A stretch of DNA of 64,000 nt, taken from the NCBI RefSeq assembly GCF_030408755.1, contig NZ_CP047209.1, positions 1,798,001 to 1,862,000 of the forward strand, written 5' to 3'. This document shows, one piece after another, positions 1 to 9,311 of this stretch. Under the pieces are notes generated by a model. The model was not told the DNA's origin. It made no database searches and was given only the letters and a program-made list of their open reading frames with translations. Source of the stretch: Corynebacterium felinum. GTDB taxonomy: Bacteria > Actinomycetota > Actinomycetes > Mycobacteriales > Mycobacteriaceae. Made by a program: the position numbers and the translations under genes. The stretch's first letter is position 1; each line of letters begins with the position of its first letter.

Positions 1-60
1 GGAAAAGCCCTGCACACCCCAGACAAAAAACATACCTATAAATATGTGGGAATTGATTCA

Positions 61-147
61 AAATTACTGATTCGACTTTCAGCAAATAAGTGGAAAATTG
101 ACCTGCGGTTTTATGGGTAGCACGTGCTCTATGTCGAATCAATATTT
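61..147. repeat. Structured intergenic repeat, copy 1
   Basis: Two 15-16 nt arms (61-76 and 133-147) are inverted repeats enclosing a 56-nt core (77-132). A second copy lies at 37302-37389 with a core of exactly the same length, identical at about 45 of 56 positions, including AAAATTGACCTGCGGTTTTA. The eight inner base pairs of the stem (GATTCGAC with GTCGAATC) are fully complementary but differ from the other copy at four pairs, each compensated on the other arm. The core faintly resembles the left end of the IS5-like element of this window. It could be a non-coding RNA, a cis-regulatory hairpin or a MITE. Confidence 0.6.
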
Positions 148-549
148 TTCTTATATATCGCAAAGCCCCATGGCTCTACCAAGAACAGTGTTGCCGATGC
201 ATGCACGATCACAGAGTGGATGCGGTGAATTTCACGCGCGTGCGTGTCGATCCGAGTTTCGTTTCCCTTCGGATACGGGGCAGTAACGTGTTGGAGCAAT
301 GGTTACGCTCGCCACGATGCCAGACACGAAAGCAGTCATGGTTTTTCACCACGCGGCGATGATCACATGGACTTTCAAAGAATCCTTGGAACAATGAAGT
401 CTTCACTACCTCCCCTGATGACCTTGTAAATATATCGAGGTTGAAAATTAAGGGATGCCCATGATGACAGCACACTCAAGCATGCATGCGTTGAAGATCA
501 GCCTGATTTTCAGGATCACACACCACTACATGCCTCTGCATACTTGGTA

Positions 550-623
550 ACACCGTTGCACCCACCAAACCCCCAACACCGCGGGTTATCGTTTGATGCG
601 TGTTTTTCTGGTGAGAAAACCTC
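550..623 (-). mobile_element. Solitary left end of the IS5-like element (remnant)
   Basis: Read on the minus strand, this matches the first about 75 bp of the intact element at 30964-31910: terminal repeat GGTGAGAAAACCTC at 610-623, then a diverged form of the leader that follows the left terminus there. No transposase sequence accompanies it, so it is a relic. The flanking AAT at 624-626 equals the AAT that borders the other copies. Confidence 0.55.
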
Positions 624-859
624 AATCATGAGAAACCACTCTGTTGGGTTCAGCTGCGCACTCAACGCCGGTGGTGGCGTCGATAAGCAACAGCACAACA
701 TGCTTCACTACCTCCTATCTTGCCCGCCAATTATTCCTGCTCTCAGTGGAATAAGGTCGCAGTCACTTCGCCAGCACACAGGATGAAGTGTCCACACTGA
801 AGGGTGTGGAAGAAACCACAACTCTGTGAAACATCACCCTGCGTCGTAGAATATCCTGC

Positions 860-1618
860 ATGAGCAATGATCTTTTGGCCCTCGGAATGAAATTCGACAA
901 ATGGCAAGACGCTGTGGAAGCCGCAATCGCCACCGACAAACTCTCAGTCACCGGCGAAGTACGCGGGGGGCAACTGATCCAATACTCCGACAGCTCCGGC
1001 GCACAGATTAATATTCTCGCCGTCGAACCCTTCGCCACCTACACCGGATTCGATTCCGTCGCCATGAGCTTCGCGCACGTCAGCATGATCAACGATGTTC
1101 TCGCACTCTGCGAAATCGTCGACTACAACGGCCAGCCCGTCACCACCGTTGCCTGCAACCTCGCCCAAGGCCCACTGCTAGCCGACGAACCCGAGCAACG
1201 CTGGCAGCAACTCTCCGTCACCGCTCTAGCCAACGAAGCGGGGCTGCGCACCTACCCCAGCGTCGATGCCTACACCAACGAATCTGGCACCCACCCAGGC
1301 TCCCTCATCTCCCACGGCGCAGCCATCGTTGCCAGCGGAAACGGCGCAGAACACCCTGATGCCTCCGCACAATTTACCGCACGCGTTTTAGAAGCCGAAT
1401 ACCGCACCAATGACCTCACCGGGCAGCGCTTCATCCACGCAACCGTCGACGGTTCCTTCGCCTACGATGTGTGCATCCCCGACTGCATCGACCTGCCCGA
1501 AAAGAACTCCGTCATCACCGGCGACGCCGTCATGGTTGCCACCATTATCGCCCCCAGCGGGTGTGGCAGCGACGGCGGTGGATGCGGATCTGGCGGATGC
1601 GGTTGCGGTGGCCACTAA
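860..1618 (+). CDS. Hypothetical protein with Cys/Gly-rich C-terminal tail
   Basis: Encodes 252 aa without signal peptide or membrane segment. I do not recognise a named family; the body is acidic and looks like a soluble cytoplasmic domain. The last about 20 residues are almost only Gly and Cys with a final His (motifs GCGSDGGGCGSGG and CGCGGH), which suggests metal or iron-sulfur binding or a tail handled by a partner. A similar but shorter tail ends MiaB at 11545 in this window. The start ATG at 860 follows no strong Shine-Dalgarno sequence. The codons end mainly in C, like the following gene. Function unknown. Confidence 0.8.
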   Translation: MSNDLLALGMKFDKWQDAVEAAIATDKLSVTGEVRGGQLIQYSDSSGAQINILAVEPFATYTGFDSVAMSFAHVSMINDVLALCEIVDYNGQPVTTVACNLAQGPLLADEPEQRWQQLSVTALANEAGLRTYPSVDAYTNESGTHPGSLISHGAAIVASGNGAEHPDASAQFTARVLEAEYRTNDLTGQRFIHATVDGSFAYDVCIPDCIDLPEKNSVITGDAVMVATIIAPSGCGSDGGGCGSGGCGCGGH

Positions 1619-1727
1619 TTGATATACAATTTCATCAAAGTCACTGTATTTGTCAACACTAATGAATACAATGATCCTTAAATTCCAATTAGACCCTATT
1701 ATTTATTTCTTGTAATCTGGTTCCCCT

Positions 1728-2258
1728 ATGAAGGACTTAGACGCACTCGATCATGACAACCGCGAGCCTTGGTGGCCATGGGCGGTTGTCATCCTCGGCT
1801 GCATCCTCCTTGTCTACTTCCTGCGCTACGAAGGATTCATCCTCGCAGCCATCATTATGGCAGTGGCCATATTCGTTGCCCGCTCCCAGCCCCATAACCA
1901 AGAAGCAACAGCACTGAAGTCTTCCATCACGCTTTCACGCGAAGATATCGAAGACACGCTCGCGAAATACGATCAGTTCCTCAGCAGCCCCGATGTGGAT
2001 CACGTCGCCGACCGCACCCTCCACCGCCCAGCACTGGCCGACCCTGACTGCTCAGACCCCGATATTTCCCGCTTCCTGTTTCTCGTATCAACCTCCCGCC
2101 GGTTCGTCTCGCGCGTCGATGCCCGACTTCGCCGTAGCCTGTCAGTCCCCCAACTTGAAGCATTGCTGCAAGTCACTGACGCCCGCGCCCTTGAACTTCA
2201 AGAAGCGTGGATTCAAGCCCGCCGTACCGCACACCGCCTCGGCGCCGACTACAGCTAA
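1728..2258 (+). CDS. Small membrane protein of unknown function
   Basis: Encodes 176 aa. Residues about 19-37 and 38-53 are two closely spaced hydrophobic segments preceded by a charged, Trp-containing N-terminus (EPWWPWAVV), so it should sit in the cytoplasmic membrane as a hairpin with a long C-terminal soluble part of about 120 residues that is helical and charge-rich. No catalytic motif is seen. It lies about 110 bp after the Cys/Gly-tailed gene in the same direction, but the gap lacks an obvious terminator, so co-transcription is possible. The ATG at 1728 has no good ribosome binding site. Function unknown. Confidence 0.75.
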   Translation: MKDLDALDHDNREPWWPWAVVILGCILLVYFLRYEGFILAAIIMAVAIFVARSQPHNQEATALKSSITLSREDIEDTLAKYDQFLSSPDVDHVADRTLHRPALADPDCSDPDISRFLFLVSTSRRFVSRVDARLRRSLSVPQLEALLQVTDARALELQEAWIQARRTAHRLGADYS

Positions 2259-2387
2259 ACCACTCCCACTCAATGTTCAGCAATGGCCTAAGCCACAGTA
2301 AAAGTGCTGTGTGATCTGCGGACATCAGCGGTGCTCGTCCATACTTCTGGCTAGGTTGAAGCCACCTGCAGCTGTACCCTAGTACGC

Positions 2388-3758
2388 ATGGAAAAAATCA
2401 CTCGTAAGCCACGAGTTCGCATCGACGGTTTCGACGTCGCCCGTGCGCTTGCCATCATCGGCATGGTGATGGCGCATGCTGGCACCACTTCATGGCCTGG
2501 CGCGCACATTGCCGACGGCTACGCATCGGCACTATTTGCAGTGCTGGCAGGCATATCCACCTCACTGATGCTTGAAAAAGCCACAATCGCTGGTGGCGCT
2601 GAGCTTGCCCAAGCCCGTTCGAGGTTGGTGATGCGCGGAGTGATTATCTTCCTCATCGGAATTGCGCTCAGCTCACTTCAATCCGTGATTGCGATCGTAC
2701 TTTCCGCCATCGCTCTGATCCTTATGCTGCTTGGCCCTGTCACAAGGTGGAGCTTGTTCAAGCAACTGCTGTTTTTGGTGGGAATGTCGTTGTGCAGTGC
2801 TGCCATTGCCGGTTCTTTTGGTTACTGGCACACAGTGCACCCACTGTTGACCATCCCCTACCCTTTGTTTGCGTGGCTCGCCTATGGCACCGCCGGCATG
2901 GTCGCCTACCGTTTGCTCACTCACAACAAGTGGTGGCAACTTGGATCCATCGCACTGGCAGCGCTCGTCATGAGCGTTTCCTACCGTGCCCGCTATCAGC
3001 TGGATGAGCTGGAAAATGGCCCCTCACTTAACGAAAAGCCAGCACCTCAAATCCCCAGCTCACTGGCAGAGCCGGACTACTCCAGTGTGAGCTCATTGCC
3101 TGGACAGTTTAACGACAACCCCTATGGTTTTTTCCGCAACGCAATAGACATCAGCCCGCATTCGGGAGGGCTTGGCGATATCTGGCTGTCCATCGCCGGC
3201 GCTTTCGGTATTATCAGCGTGTGCCTGCTGCTGTGCCACCCCAGGTTCCTACGCACCCTCTTATTCCCTTTCCGTTCCATGGGATCAATGGCACTCACAG
3301 TCTATGTACTCCACGCCATTTCGGCAGGCTGGTATTTGGGCGGTATCCCCTTTTCACGACCAGATGATTTTGCGTATCCAGCGAAATCCGACTACTCCAT
3401 GGAGAAGTATGACGATACCTACGAACCGCTACCGAAATCCTCGCCCGATGATTCCATGGAAGAAGTACCGCTATTACTGATCACCATCGGCAGCGCCTTA
3501 GCCTTATCTTCCTTGTGGCGTCTCAAGTTCCGCCGCGGCCCATTGGAGGGCATGACCCACGCACTTTTGAATAAGGCCACAGCTGAACTACCGCCACTGG
3601 ATCAACAGCAACTCCTCGATCGGTCCGTGCTTGCCGCAGAGCGGCGCTCGATCCGTCAAGCATTAGGCATTCATGAACGCCCTGAAAGCCTGGCTTTAGA
3701 CACTACACACGCCTCCACACCAGTGCCGAGTGACAACACCGAGAACCCCAACATCTAG
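2388..3758 (+). CDS. Membrane protein of the DUF418/DUF1624 acyltransferase-like group
   Basis: Encodes 456 aa with about eight to nine hydrophobic segments. The N-terminal pattern VRIDGFDVARALAIIGMV followed by MAHAG is typical of heparan-alpha-glucosaminide N-acetyltransferase-like and DUF418 proteins, multi-pass membrane proteins thought to transfer acyl groups across the membrane. A long hydrophilic loop (about residues 205-260) and a second acidic loop near residue 325-360 interrupt the helices. The last about 80 residues are a soluble tail. The substrate cannot be told from sequence. It is a single gene convergent with pcp. The start at 2388 has a weak ribosome binding site. Confidence 0.75.
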   Translation: MEKITRKPRVRIDGFDVARALAIIGMVMAHAGTTSWPGAHIADGYASALFAVLAGISTSLMLEKATIAGGAELAQARSRLVMRGVIIFLIGIALSSLQSVIAIVLSAIALILMLLGPVTRWSLFKQLLFLVGMSLCSAAIAGSFGYWHTVHPLLTIPYPLFAWLAYGTAGMVAYRLLTHNKWWQLGSIALAALVMSVSYRARYQLDELENGPSLNEKPAPQIPSSLAEPDYSSVSSLPGQFNDNPYGFFRNAIDISPHSGGLGDIWLSIAGAFGIISVCLLLCHPRFLRTLLFPFRSMGSMALTVYVLHAISAGWYLGGIPFSRPDDFAYPAKSDYSMEKYDDTYEPLPKSSPDDSMEEVPLLLITIGSALALSSLWRLKFRRGPLEGMTHALLNKATAELPPLDQQQLLDRSVLAAERRSIRQALGIHERPESLALDTTHASTPVPSDNTENPNI

Positions 3759-3919
3759 CCAACTGGGCATATTAGTTGACCGCACAGCAGGAAAGCACCC
3801 CGAATTAGGCAGTGATCCTTCCTCCTGAGTTCACGCAACGACCGCCACATATTTTGCAGCTACCTTCACAATTCACAGGTGGCACAGAAACGTGGCGGTT
3901 TCGCGTACTTTATGGTTGT

Positions 3920-4684
3920 TTAACCTTGCACGTTGGCTGCACAAGCACGCACGTAGCTGAGCGCTGTTGTGCGCATTGTTACGCGATGAAGCTCTTCCAG
4001 CATCAGAGTTAGTCCTGTGACACACTGTTCGATCGTGCGTGGCGCATTCGGATCCACACTGGCCACACTTGGTGTTTCAGGATCGGTTTCTGCGCCCACC
4101 GTAGCAATGCTATTGCTGCGAAGAGCCGGAATATGCACAAAGATCCCGCCTGTAGCTGTCATCCACTCCGGTTTTCGATCGAGCCAGTAATACAGCCAAT
4201 AACTGACATGGTTGCATACAAAGCGCCCAGCATCATTGCTCGGCTTTGCTGTGATTCCATGCTGATTAATCACCGCACAGAGTTGATCCACGCTCAGCGG
4301 AAGCTGTGGGTTAAGATACCGCTCACCGCTGGGAATAATCGCAGAACCTACAGGTTGCTCACCTGCATTATCGGGGATTCGGGCATTGTGTTCGTTGACC
4401 CCGATGTGCTCTAGGCTCAGGTAGTCACGGCCACCGGCTTCCCCAAGGCACAGGATAAAGTCGGGTTGGTGTTTTTCCACCGCTGCTTGAAGCACGAGAT
4501 GTGCCTCGGCGAAAGTGACAGGCAGAATTTCGCTGATGCATTCCAGTGTTGAGCCTGCATTGTTTTGACCAGTATGTGCGTGTTCGCGCGGTGGAAAACG
4601 GTGTGCTAATGCCTGTGCAACACTCTCGCTGGCGTTTTCTGTATCGTGCCCAAAAGGCTCAAATCCGGTGATTAAAACACGCAT
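3920..4684 (-). CDS. pcp: Pyroglutamyl-peptidase I
   Basis: Cysteine peptidase that removes N-terminal pyroglutamate from peptides in the cytoplasm. The start is the ATG at 4684, behind AGGAAAAGGAG, giving 254 aa; a longer frame has no ribosome binding site. Family signatures are present: MRVLITGFEPFG at the N-terminus, the Glu-containing stretch LCLGEAGGRDYLSLEH, the nucleophile Cys in GRFVCNHVSYW, and the His in GIFVHIPAL. It is slightly longer than the usual about 215 aa, with an insertion after residue 30 and a C-terminal extension. It lies just downstream of dapF in the same direction, with a gap of about 40 bp, and may be cotranscribed. Confidence 0.9.
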   Translation of the reverse strand: MRVLITGFEPFGHDTENASESVAQALAHRFPPREHAHTGQNNAGSTLECISEILPVTFAEAHLVLQAAVEKHQPDFILCLGEAGGRDYLSLEHIGVNEHNARIPDNAGEQPVGSAIIPSGERYLNPQLPLSVDQLCAVINQHGITAKPSNDAGRFVCNHVSYWLYYWLDRKPEWMTATGGIFVHIPALRSNSIATVGAETDPETPSVASVDPNAPRTIEQCVTGLTLMLEELHRVTMRTTALSYVRACAANVQG

Positions 4685-4726
4685 GCTTTTTCTCCTTTTC
4701 CTGCACACAGCTACGCGTGCAGGCGA

Positions 4727-5620
4727 CTATATCTTCAGTGTGGCGGTAGCCATGGTTCCGGTCGCCACAATCGCTGAAGGGCCTTCCAAGGTGGAGGTTT
4801 CGCCAGCAATGGTGACTGTGACTGAACCTCCAGGGATGTGGACAGTGACAGTTCCGTCTACGAGTCCGGCGTCGGCAAGCGCTGCCCGCGCTGCCGCAAC
4901 CGTGCCTGTGCCGCAGGAGCGAGTCTCGCCCACACCGCGTTCAAACACGCGCATGTGGACGTCCTTACTGGAAGGGTTGAATTCAGTGACAATTTCGACG
5001 TTAACCCCTTCGGGGAAAAACTCTTGGTCGAAAACAGGTTGAATCAAGTCCATGGCAGCTAGTGTCTGAGCGCTCATACCTGGGACCACACAGGCCAGAT
5101 GGGGGTTGCCCATATCAACCGCCACACCGGCAAATTTATCTGTGCCGATAGCGCAGGTGGACACCCCAAGAACAGTTGCTGGGCCCATCTCAACCCCCAC
5201 CTGGGCATGCCATTGATCACAGTCGCTGACAGTAACAGGCTTAGCCCCGGCGCGAGTGCCAACCGTGAAGATATCAGTTGCAACTAGTGCGCGGCTGCGC
5301 ACGTAGTGGGCGAAGACTCGGGTGCCGTTGCCACACATTTCGGCAATGGAGCCGTCAGCGTTGTAGTAGTCCATGAACCAGTCTGTTCCGGCAACGCCTT
5401 CGGGAAGTTCGGCGATTACGCCTGAGTCTACGAGTGCGTGGGCGCGGACGACGCGCAGTAGCCCGTCGCCGCCGATGCCTGCGCGGCGGTCACAGATTGC
5501 GGCGACGAGAGTATCGGTGATGGTTAGTTCGGCGTGAGGGTCTTCGATGATGACGAAGTCGTTTTCGGTGCCGTGTCCTTTAGCAAAGTTCAGGGTTTCG
5601 GGGAGCGTCGTGTGTGTCAT
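4727..5620 (-). CDS. dapF: Diaminopimelate epimerase (C-terminal part of the MiaA-DapF frame)
   Basis: Converts LL- to meso-diaminopimelate for lysine and peptidoglycan. Counted from the internal ATG at 5620 it has 297 aa, close to the usual size. Both catalytic cysteines are visible: one in [16 protein letters not shown] and one in [13 protein letters not shown]. The N-terminal [14 protein letters not shown] is the family's substrate-loop start. No stop codon separates it from miaA, and the ATG at 5620 has no good Shine-Dalgarno sequence, which favours translation as a fusion. dapA and dapB of the same pathway lie at 34442 and 36315. Confidence 0.9.
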   Translation of the reverse strand: MTHTTLPETLNFAKGHGTENDFVIIEDPHAELTITDTLVAAICDRRAGIGGDGLLRVVRAHALVDSGVIAELPEGVAGTDWFMDYYNADGSIAEMCGNGTRVFAHYVRSRALVATDIFTVGTRAGAKPVTVSDCDQWHAQVGVEMGPATVLGVSTCAIGTDKFAGVAVDMGNPHLACVVPGMSAQTLAAMDLIQPVFDQEFFPEGVNVEIVTEFNPSSKDVHMRVFERGVGETRSCGTGTVAAARAALADAGLVDGTVTVHIPGGSVTVTIAGETSTLEGPSAIVATGTMATATLKI

Positions 5621-6607
5621 GGTGGTGGCTGAGTCTTTCGTGTCTGTGATGCAGTAGTTGTTGATGATGTCTACGGCTTGGGCTAGTGGGTTATTCGCGG
5701 CGTCGATCCAGTGGATGCGTGGGTCGCGGTTAAACCAGGAGCGTTGTCTGCGCACGTAGCGTCTGGTGCCGATGACGGTGCGTTCTTCTACTTCGGCCCA
5801 GTCAAGTTCACCTGCTTGAGCTTGGAGTACTTGAGCGTATCCGATTGCACGTCCGGCGGTGGAGTCGGCGACGAGGCCACCCGTGGTCACGAGGGTGCTG
5901 ACTTCGTCGATGAATCCTTGCTCAAACATGAGCCGGGTTCGTTCTTCAATGCGGGGGTTGAGCCACTCTGGGGTGGTTTTCAGCCCCAGAATGATGGTGT
6001 TCCAGCGGGGAGCTGCGTCTTTTGGCGGTTGTGATGCTTGGAAGGGTTGACCGGTCAGTTCAATGACTTCAAGGGCACGCACGGTACGGCGTGGGTCTTT
6101 GTCTTCGATGATGGCGGCTGCGTCGGGGTCGATCGTTGCCAGGTGCGCATGGAGTTGATCAATGCCTATTTCCTCCAATTTTTCTTCCCACCGTGCACGT
6201 ACCTGTGGGTCGGTGGGGGGAAATTGCCAATTATCGAGCAAGGCTTGAACATAGAGCATGGACCCACCAACAATAATCGGGGTGATTCCTTTCGACAGCA
6301 GCTTTTCGACAGTGTCTACTGAGGTTTGTTGGTAGCGGGCAACGGATGCGGTGTCGGTGACGTCCCAAATATCGAGCAGGTGGTGCGGGATGCCGCCGCG
6401 TTCTTCGACAGATAATTTGGCGGTTCCAATATCCATGCCCCGATACAGCTGCATGGAATCGCAGTTGACGATTTCACCGCCTAATTGGCGGGCAAGTTCT
6501 ATTCCTAGCGCTGATTTCCCCGACGCGGTGGGGCCCACGATGGCAATCGGCACCGGCACACCGTGCAGCTGAGGTGCTGCTTTCAATGCGGGTTTGTGTG
6601 GGAACAT
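4727..6607 (-). CDS. miaA: tRNA dimethylallyltransferase MiaA, fused in frame to DapF
   Basis: MiaA puts a dimethylallyl group on N6 of A37 in tRNAs reading U-starting codons. The P-loop [26 protein letters not shown] and [14 protein letters not shown] are all present in the first about 310 residues of a 626-aa frame starting at the ATG 6607; an upstream in-frame extension to 6850 looks non-coding. Instead of stopping near TGC/AAC codons at about 5650, the frame runs without a stop into diaminopimelate epimerase. In related genomes the two genes are adjacent but, as far as I know, separate. Either this is a true bifunctional protein or translation restarts at the ATG at 5620. Paired with MiaB (11545), which methylthiolates the product. 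Confidence 0.85.
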   Translation of the reverse strand: MFPHKPALKAAPQLHGVPVPIAIVGPTASGKSALGIELARQLGGEIVNCDSMQLYRGMDIGTAKLSVEERGGIPHHLLDIWDVTDTASVARYQQTSVDTVEKLLSKGITPIIVGGSMLYVQALLDNWQFPPTDPQVRARWEEKLEEIGIDQLHAHLATIDPDAAAIIEDKDPRRTVRALEVIELTGQPFQASQPPKDAAPRWNTIILGLKTTPEWLNPRIEERTRLMFEQGFIDEVSTLVTTGGLVADSTAGRAIGYAQVLQAQAGELDWAEVEERTVIGTRRYVRRQRSWFNRDPRIHWIDAANNPLAQAVDIINNYCITDTKDSATTMTHTTLPETLNFAKGHGTENDFVIIEDPHAELTITDTLVAAICDRRAGIGGDGLLRVVRAHALVDSGVIAELPEGVAGTDWFMDYYNADGSIAEMCGNGTRVFAHYVRSRALVATDIFTVGTRAGAKPVTVSDCDQWHAQVGVEMGPATVLGVSTCAIGTDKFAGVAVDMGNPHLACVVPGMSAQTLAAMDLIQPVFDQEFFPEGVNVEIVTEFNPSSKDVHMRVFERGVGETRSCGTGTVAAARAALADAGLVDGTVTVHIPGGSVTVTIAGETSTLEGPSAIVATGTMATATLKI

Positions 6608-6846
6608 TGGTGCAGCGCTGTGGTGCGTAGTGTGACCACGCGCACTGTCACCGTGGTAGTCGCTCGGGCTGTCATCGTGGGTTTTTCTCACTCCCATTAC
6701 AATAGTCGGCTTTGTGTGTCCAACAAGTTCACGCGCTGCACACATGGCGCTTGAGCTGGTACGTATCAGCTGTGTGCGCGTTTTCTGCACCGCACTTACC
6801 ATCGCGGCCGTGTGTTGATATGTTGGCTTTCCGCACTCATACTGCA

Positions 6847-7608
6847 TCACTCAGCGGTCGTTTCGACCTCCCACACACTCAGATACCGCCCCACACCCAA
6901 TGTACTGTCTGCATGTATCAACCGTGCTGAGCGCACCTTAACACTAAGCTGACACAGTTCGCGCCACAATGTTGGTTCGACGACACCGGCGTCGGCAAGC
7001 TCAGTCTCGCTCATGCGTATCGACGCCGCCCCATGCGCCAGCAAATCACAGCACCATTCGTGGCAGGCGCTGGCATGTGGCAGTAACGACAACGGCGCCT
7101 TCTGAGTCAACCCCGCACTGCCATCAACCACCACAAGTACGCAATCACCCGCCTTAAGCTGCGGAATATGCTCACAGACCATATCCACCTGCGACTCGGC
7201 CTCACCGAGGAAAAACCTAGCCATCAACTCCGGCAAATAATTACCCGCCGACATCACTTGAGCCCCCTGCCCCCGATCGGACTCGTCACGAGCACCCCAC
7301 GCCCGGAAAGAACCTGTATGTTTCGTAAACCACCGCGGATCAGCACTGCCGACAATCACCACGCGCCTAGCCTGTGCCACGCACTGAGAAACCACGCTGT
7401 GAACGAGCTGGAGCACCCGTGCGCTTTCATCATCGCCCACCCCTAGGGAAGGAATCAGCACAGGACTTCCCGGCACCACAACAACCTGGGCGCAGCCAAA
7501 GTCTGCATCCCCACCCCAGTGCTTCACGCGATGATCACCTCCAGCCGGATCGTGGACACCATCGCTAAGGCTCGTAGGCTGACAAGAACCAGTTGTGTTC
7601 GCACTCAT
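6847..7608 (-). CDS. Class III extradiol dioxygenase-like protein (Rv2728c type)
   Basis: Encodes 253 aa from the ATG at 7608 (MSANTTG); the longer frame to 7674 lacks a ribosome binding site. By position directly upstream of miaA-dapF and by general build it corresponds to the actinobacterial proteins annotated as class III extradiol dioxygenase subunit B-like (Rv2728c in M. tuberculosis). Recognisable stretches are [20 protein letters not shown] and [14 protein letters not shown] in the N-terminal half. It is probably a cytoplasmic enzyme of unknown substrate. It would be transcribed with miaA-dapF and overlaps the upstream extension of that frame. Confidence 0.55.
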   Translation of the reverse strand: MSANTTGSCQPTSLSDGVHDPAGGDHRVKHWGGDADFGCAQVVVVPGSPVLIPSLGVGDDESARVLQLVHSVVSQCVAQARRVVIVGSADPRWFTKHTGSFRAWGARDESDRGQGAQVMSAGNYLPELMARFFLGEAESQVDMVCEHIPQLKAGDCVLVVVDGSAGLTQKAPLSLLPHASACHEWCCDLLAHGAASIRMSETELADAGVVEPTLWRELCQLSVKVRSARLIHADSTLGVGRYLSVWEVETTAE

Positions 7609-7935
7609 AACACCCCATCGTAGGCCACCACAGCGTCCTACCGCGGTGAAAACAACCACCAGTTCACAACCCACACCACCACCCCTGTTACTTCAGACCC
7701 ATTGAGCACAATCAACTCTTTGCAGTGACCGCACAAGAACAACTACTACAACCCACTGAGTGCTTAACGGTGACTTTTCAGGGGTAGTCGGGGTATGTTT
7801 GTGGGGAAGTGTTTTTCTCACCGACCACGGTGAGCATCAATTGTGCCCTCATCAACAGTTGCGCACTTCCTTCTCAAGGTCCCTCTAGGCGCCGCGTCGC
7901 GCGGCACGAGAACATCGCAAAGGATGGTAACTACT

Positions 7936-9252
7936 ATGACCACTCCACATACCCCCAAGCCAGGCCCTCGCCCAGGCCCACTTCCCGGCCCACGCCCCGG
8001 CGCCACAGCTGTACCTGCAGCACGGAAGCCCGCCTCCGACCCCTCCCAATGGGGCCGTGTCGAACCTGACGGAAGCGCATACGTGACCACCCCCGAAGGC
8101 GAACGCCTCATCGGATCTTGGCAAGCAGGCACCCCAGAAGAGGGCCTCGCACACTACGGGGCACGCTACGATGATCTCGCCACCGAAGTGGGATACCTCG
8201 AAACCCGCCTGAGCACCCACCCCAACGAAGCAGCACACGTGAAAGAGAAGGCACAAGAAATCCTCGCCTCCCTCGACACCGTCGCCGTCATTGGCGATAT
8301 CGCCTCCCTCGACACTCGCCTCAAAGCAGTCGTCGACAGTGCTGACGAAGCTGGACAAAAGGCCAAGGAAGAAAAACAAGCGCGTCGCCAAGAAGCGATC
8401 GCACGCAAAGAAGCACTTGCCACCGAGGCCGAAGAGATCGCCGAAAAGTCCACCGACTGGAAGCGCGCCGGGGATCGCATCCGCGAAATCCTCGACGAGT
8501 GGAAAACCATCCGTGGCATCGACCGCAAAACCGACGACGCATTGTGGAAGCGCTACTCACGTGCACGTGATGCCTTCAACCGTCGTCGCGGTGCCCACTT
8601 CGCCGAACTCGACCGGGGCCGCGCCGCTGCCCGCAAGATCAAGGAAGAACTGGTAGCCAAAGCTGAAGAGCTGAAGGTTTCCACCGAGTGGAATGACACC
8701 GCACGCGCCTTCCGCGACCTCATGGACAAGTGGAAAGCCGCAGGCCGCGCCCCACGCGAGATCGACGACAAACTATGGGAGGCATTCAAAGCCGCCCAAG
8801 ACTACTTCTTCGCATCCCGCAACGCCGAAGCCACCGAACGCGACCGCGAATTCGAAGCCAACGCCGAAGCTAAAGATGCACTCATCGCCGAATACGCACC
8901 ACAAATCGACCCCGCCACAGATCTTGACGGCGCACGCGCAAAACTGCGTGAACTACAAGAAAAGTGGGAAGAAATCGGCTTCGTTCCTCGCAACCGCGTA
9001 CGCGAATTCGAAGACAAACTCAGCAAGATCGAAGCTACTGTCTCAAGCGCCGCCGAAGCACAATGGCGCCGCACCGACCCTGAAGCCCAAGCACGAGCAG
9101 CACAGTTCATTGCCAAGGTGAAAGAATTCACCGAAGCAGCACAGGCTGCCGAAGCCAAGGGGAAGACCAAGGATGCGGAAAAGCTACGCGCACAAGCCGC
9201 ACAGTGGCAAGAATGGGCAGACGCTGCCATTAACGCAGTAGAATCCCGCTAA
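7936..9252 (+). CDS. DUF349 coiled-coil protein
   Basis: Encodes 438 aa from the ATG at 7936, which lies 10 nt after AAAGGA; an in-frame start at 7924 is possible. After a Pro/Gly-rich N-terminus (residues 5-25) come at least three repeats of the DUF349 type, marked by DWKRAGDRIREILDEWKTI, EWNDTARAFRDLMDKWKAA and LRELQEKWEEIGFVPR, in a strongly charged helical protein. DUF349 proteins are widespread in actinobacteria (Rv2731 in M. tuberculosis); their role is not established, with ribosome or RNA association suggested for some. A perfect hairpin with a T run follows at 9276-9311. Confidence 0.85.
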   Translation: MTTPHTPKPGPRPGPLPGPRPGATAVPAARKPASDPSQWGRVEPDGSAYVTTPEGERLIGSWQAGTPEEGLAHYGARYDDLATEVGYLETRLSTHPNEAAHVKEKAQEILASLDTVAVIGDIASLDTRLKAVVDSADEAGQKAKEEKQARRQEAIARKEALATEAEEIAEKSTDWKRAGDRIREILDEWKTIRGIDRKTDDALWKRYSRARDAFNRRRGAHFAELDRGRAAARKIKEELVAKAEELKVSTEWNDTARAFRDLMDKWKAAGRAPREIDDKLWEAFKAAQDYFFASRNAEATERDREFEANAEAKDALIAEYAPQIDPATDLDGARAKLRELQEKWEEIGFVPRNRVREFEDKLSKIEATVSSAAEAQWRRTDPEAQARAAQFIAKVKEFTEAAQAAEAKGKTKDAEKLRAQAAQWQEWADAAINAVESR

Positions 9253-9275
9253 ACCCCCGTTTCTTCCTTGAAAAT

Positions 9276-9311
9276 AAGACGGTTATGATGATCCATCATG
9301 ACCGTCTTTTT
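9276..9311 (+). terminator. Intrinsic terminator overlapping the next start codon
   Basis: A 15-bp stem (9276-9290 with 9294-9308, one G-U pair) with a 3-nt loop is followed by five T. It fits termination of the DUF349 gene. Its 3' arm contains the ATG (9298) of the GNAT gene, so the same hairpin would also hide that start from ribosomes in read-through transcripts. Confidence 0.7.

Larger units (their letters stand above)
1..859. other. Gene-poor left edge
   Basis: No convincing gene is visible. The short open frames here have no ribosome binding site and no family resemblance. The stretch holds a structured repeat (61-147) and a solitary insertion-sequence end (550-623), both listed separately. 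The rest looks like eroded accessory sequence upstream of the 252-aa gene at 860. Confidence 0.5.
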
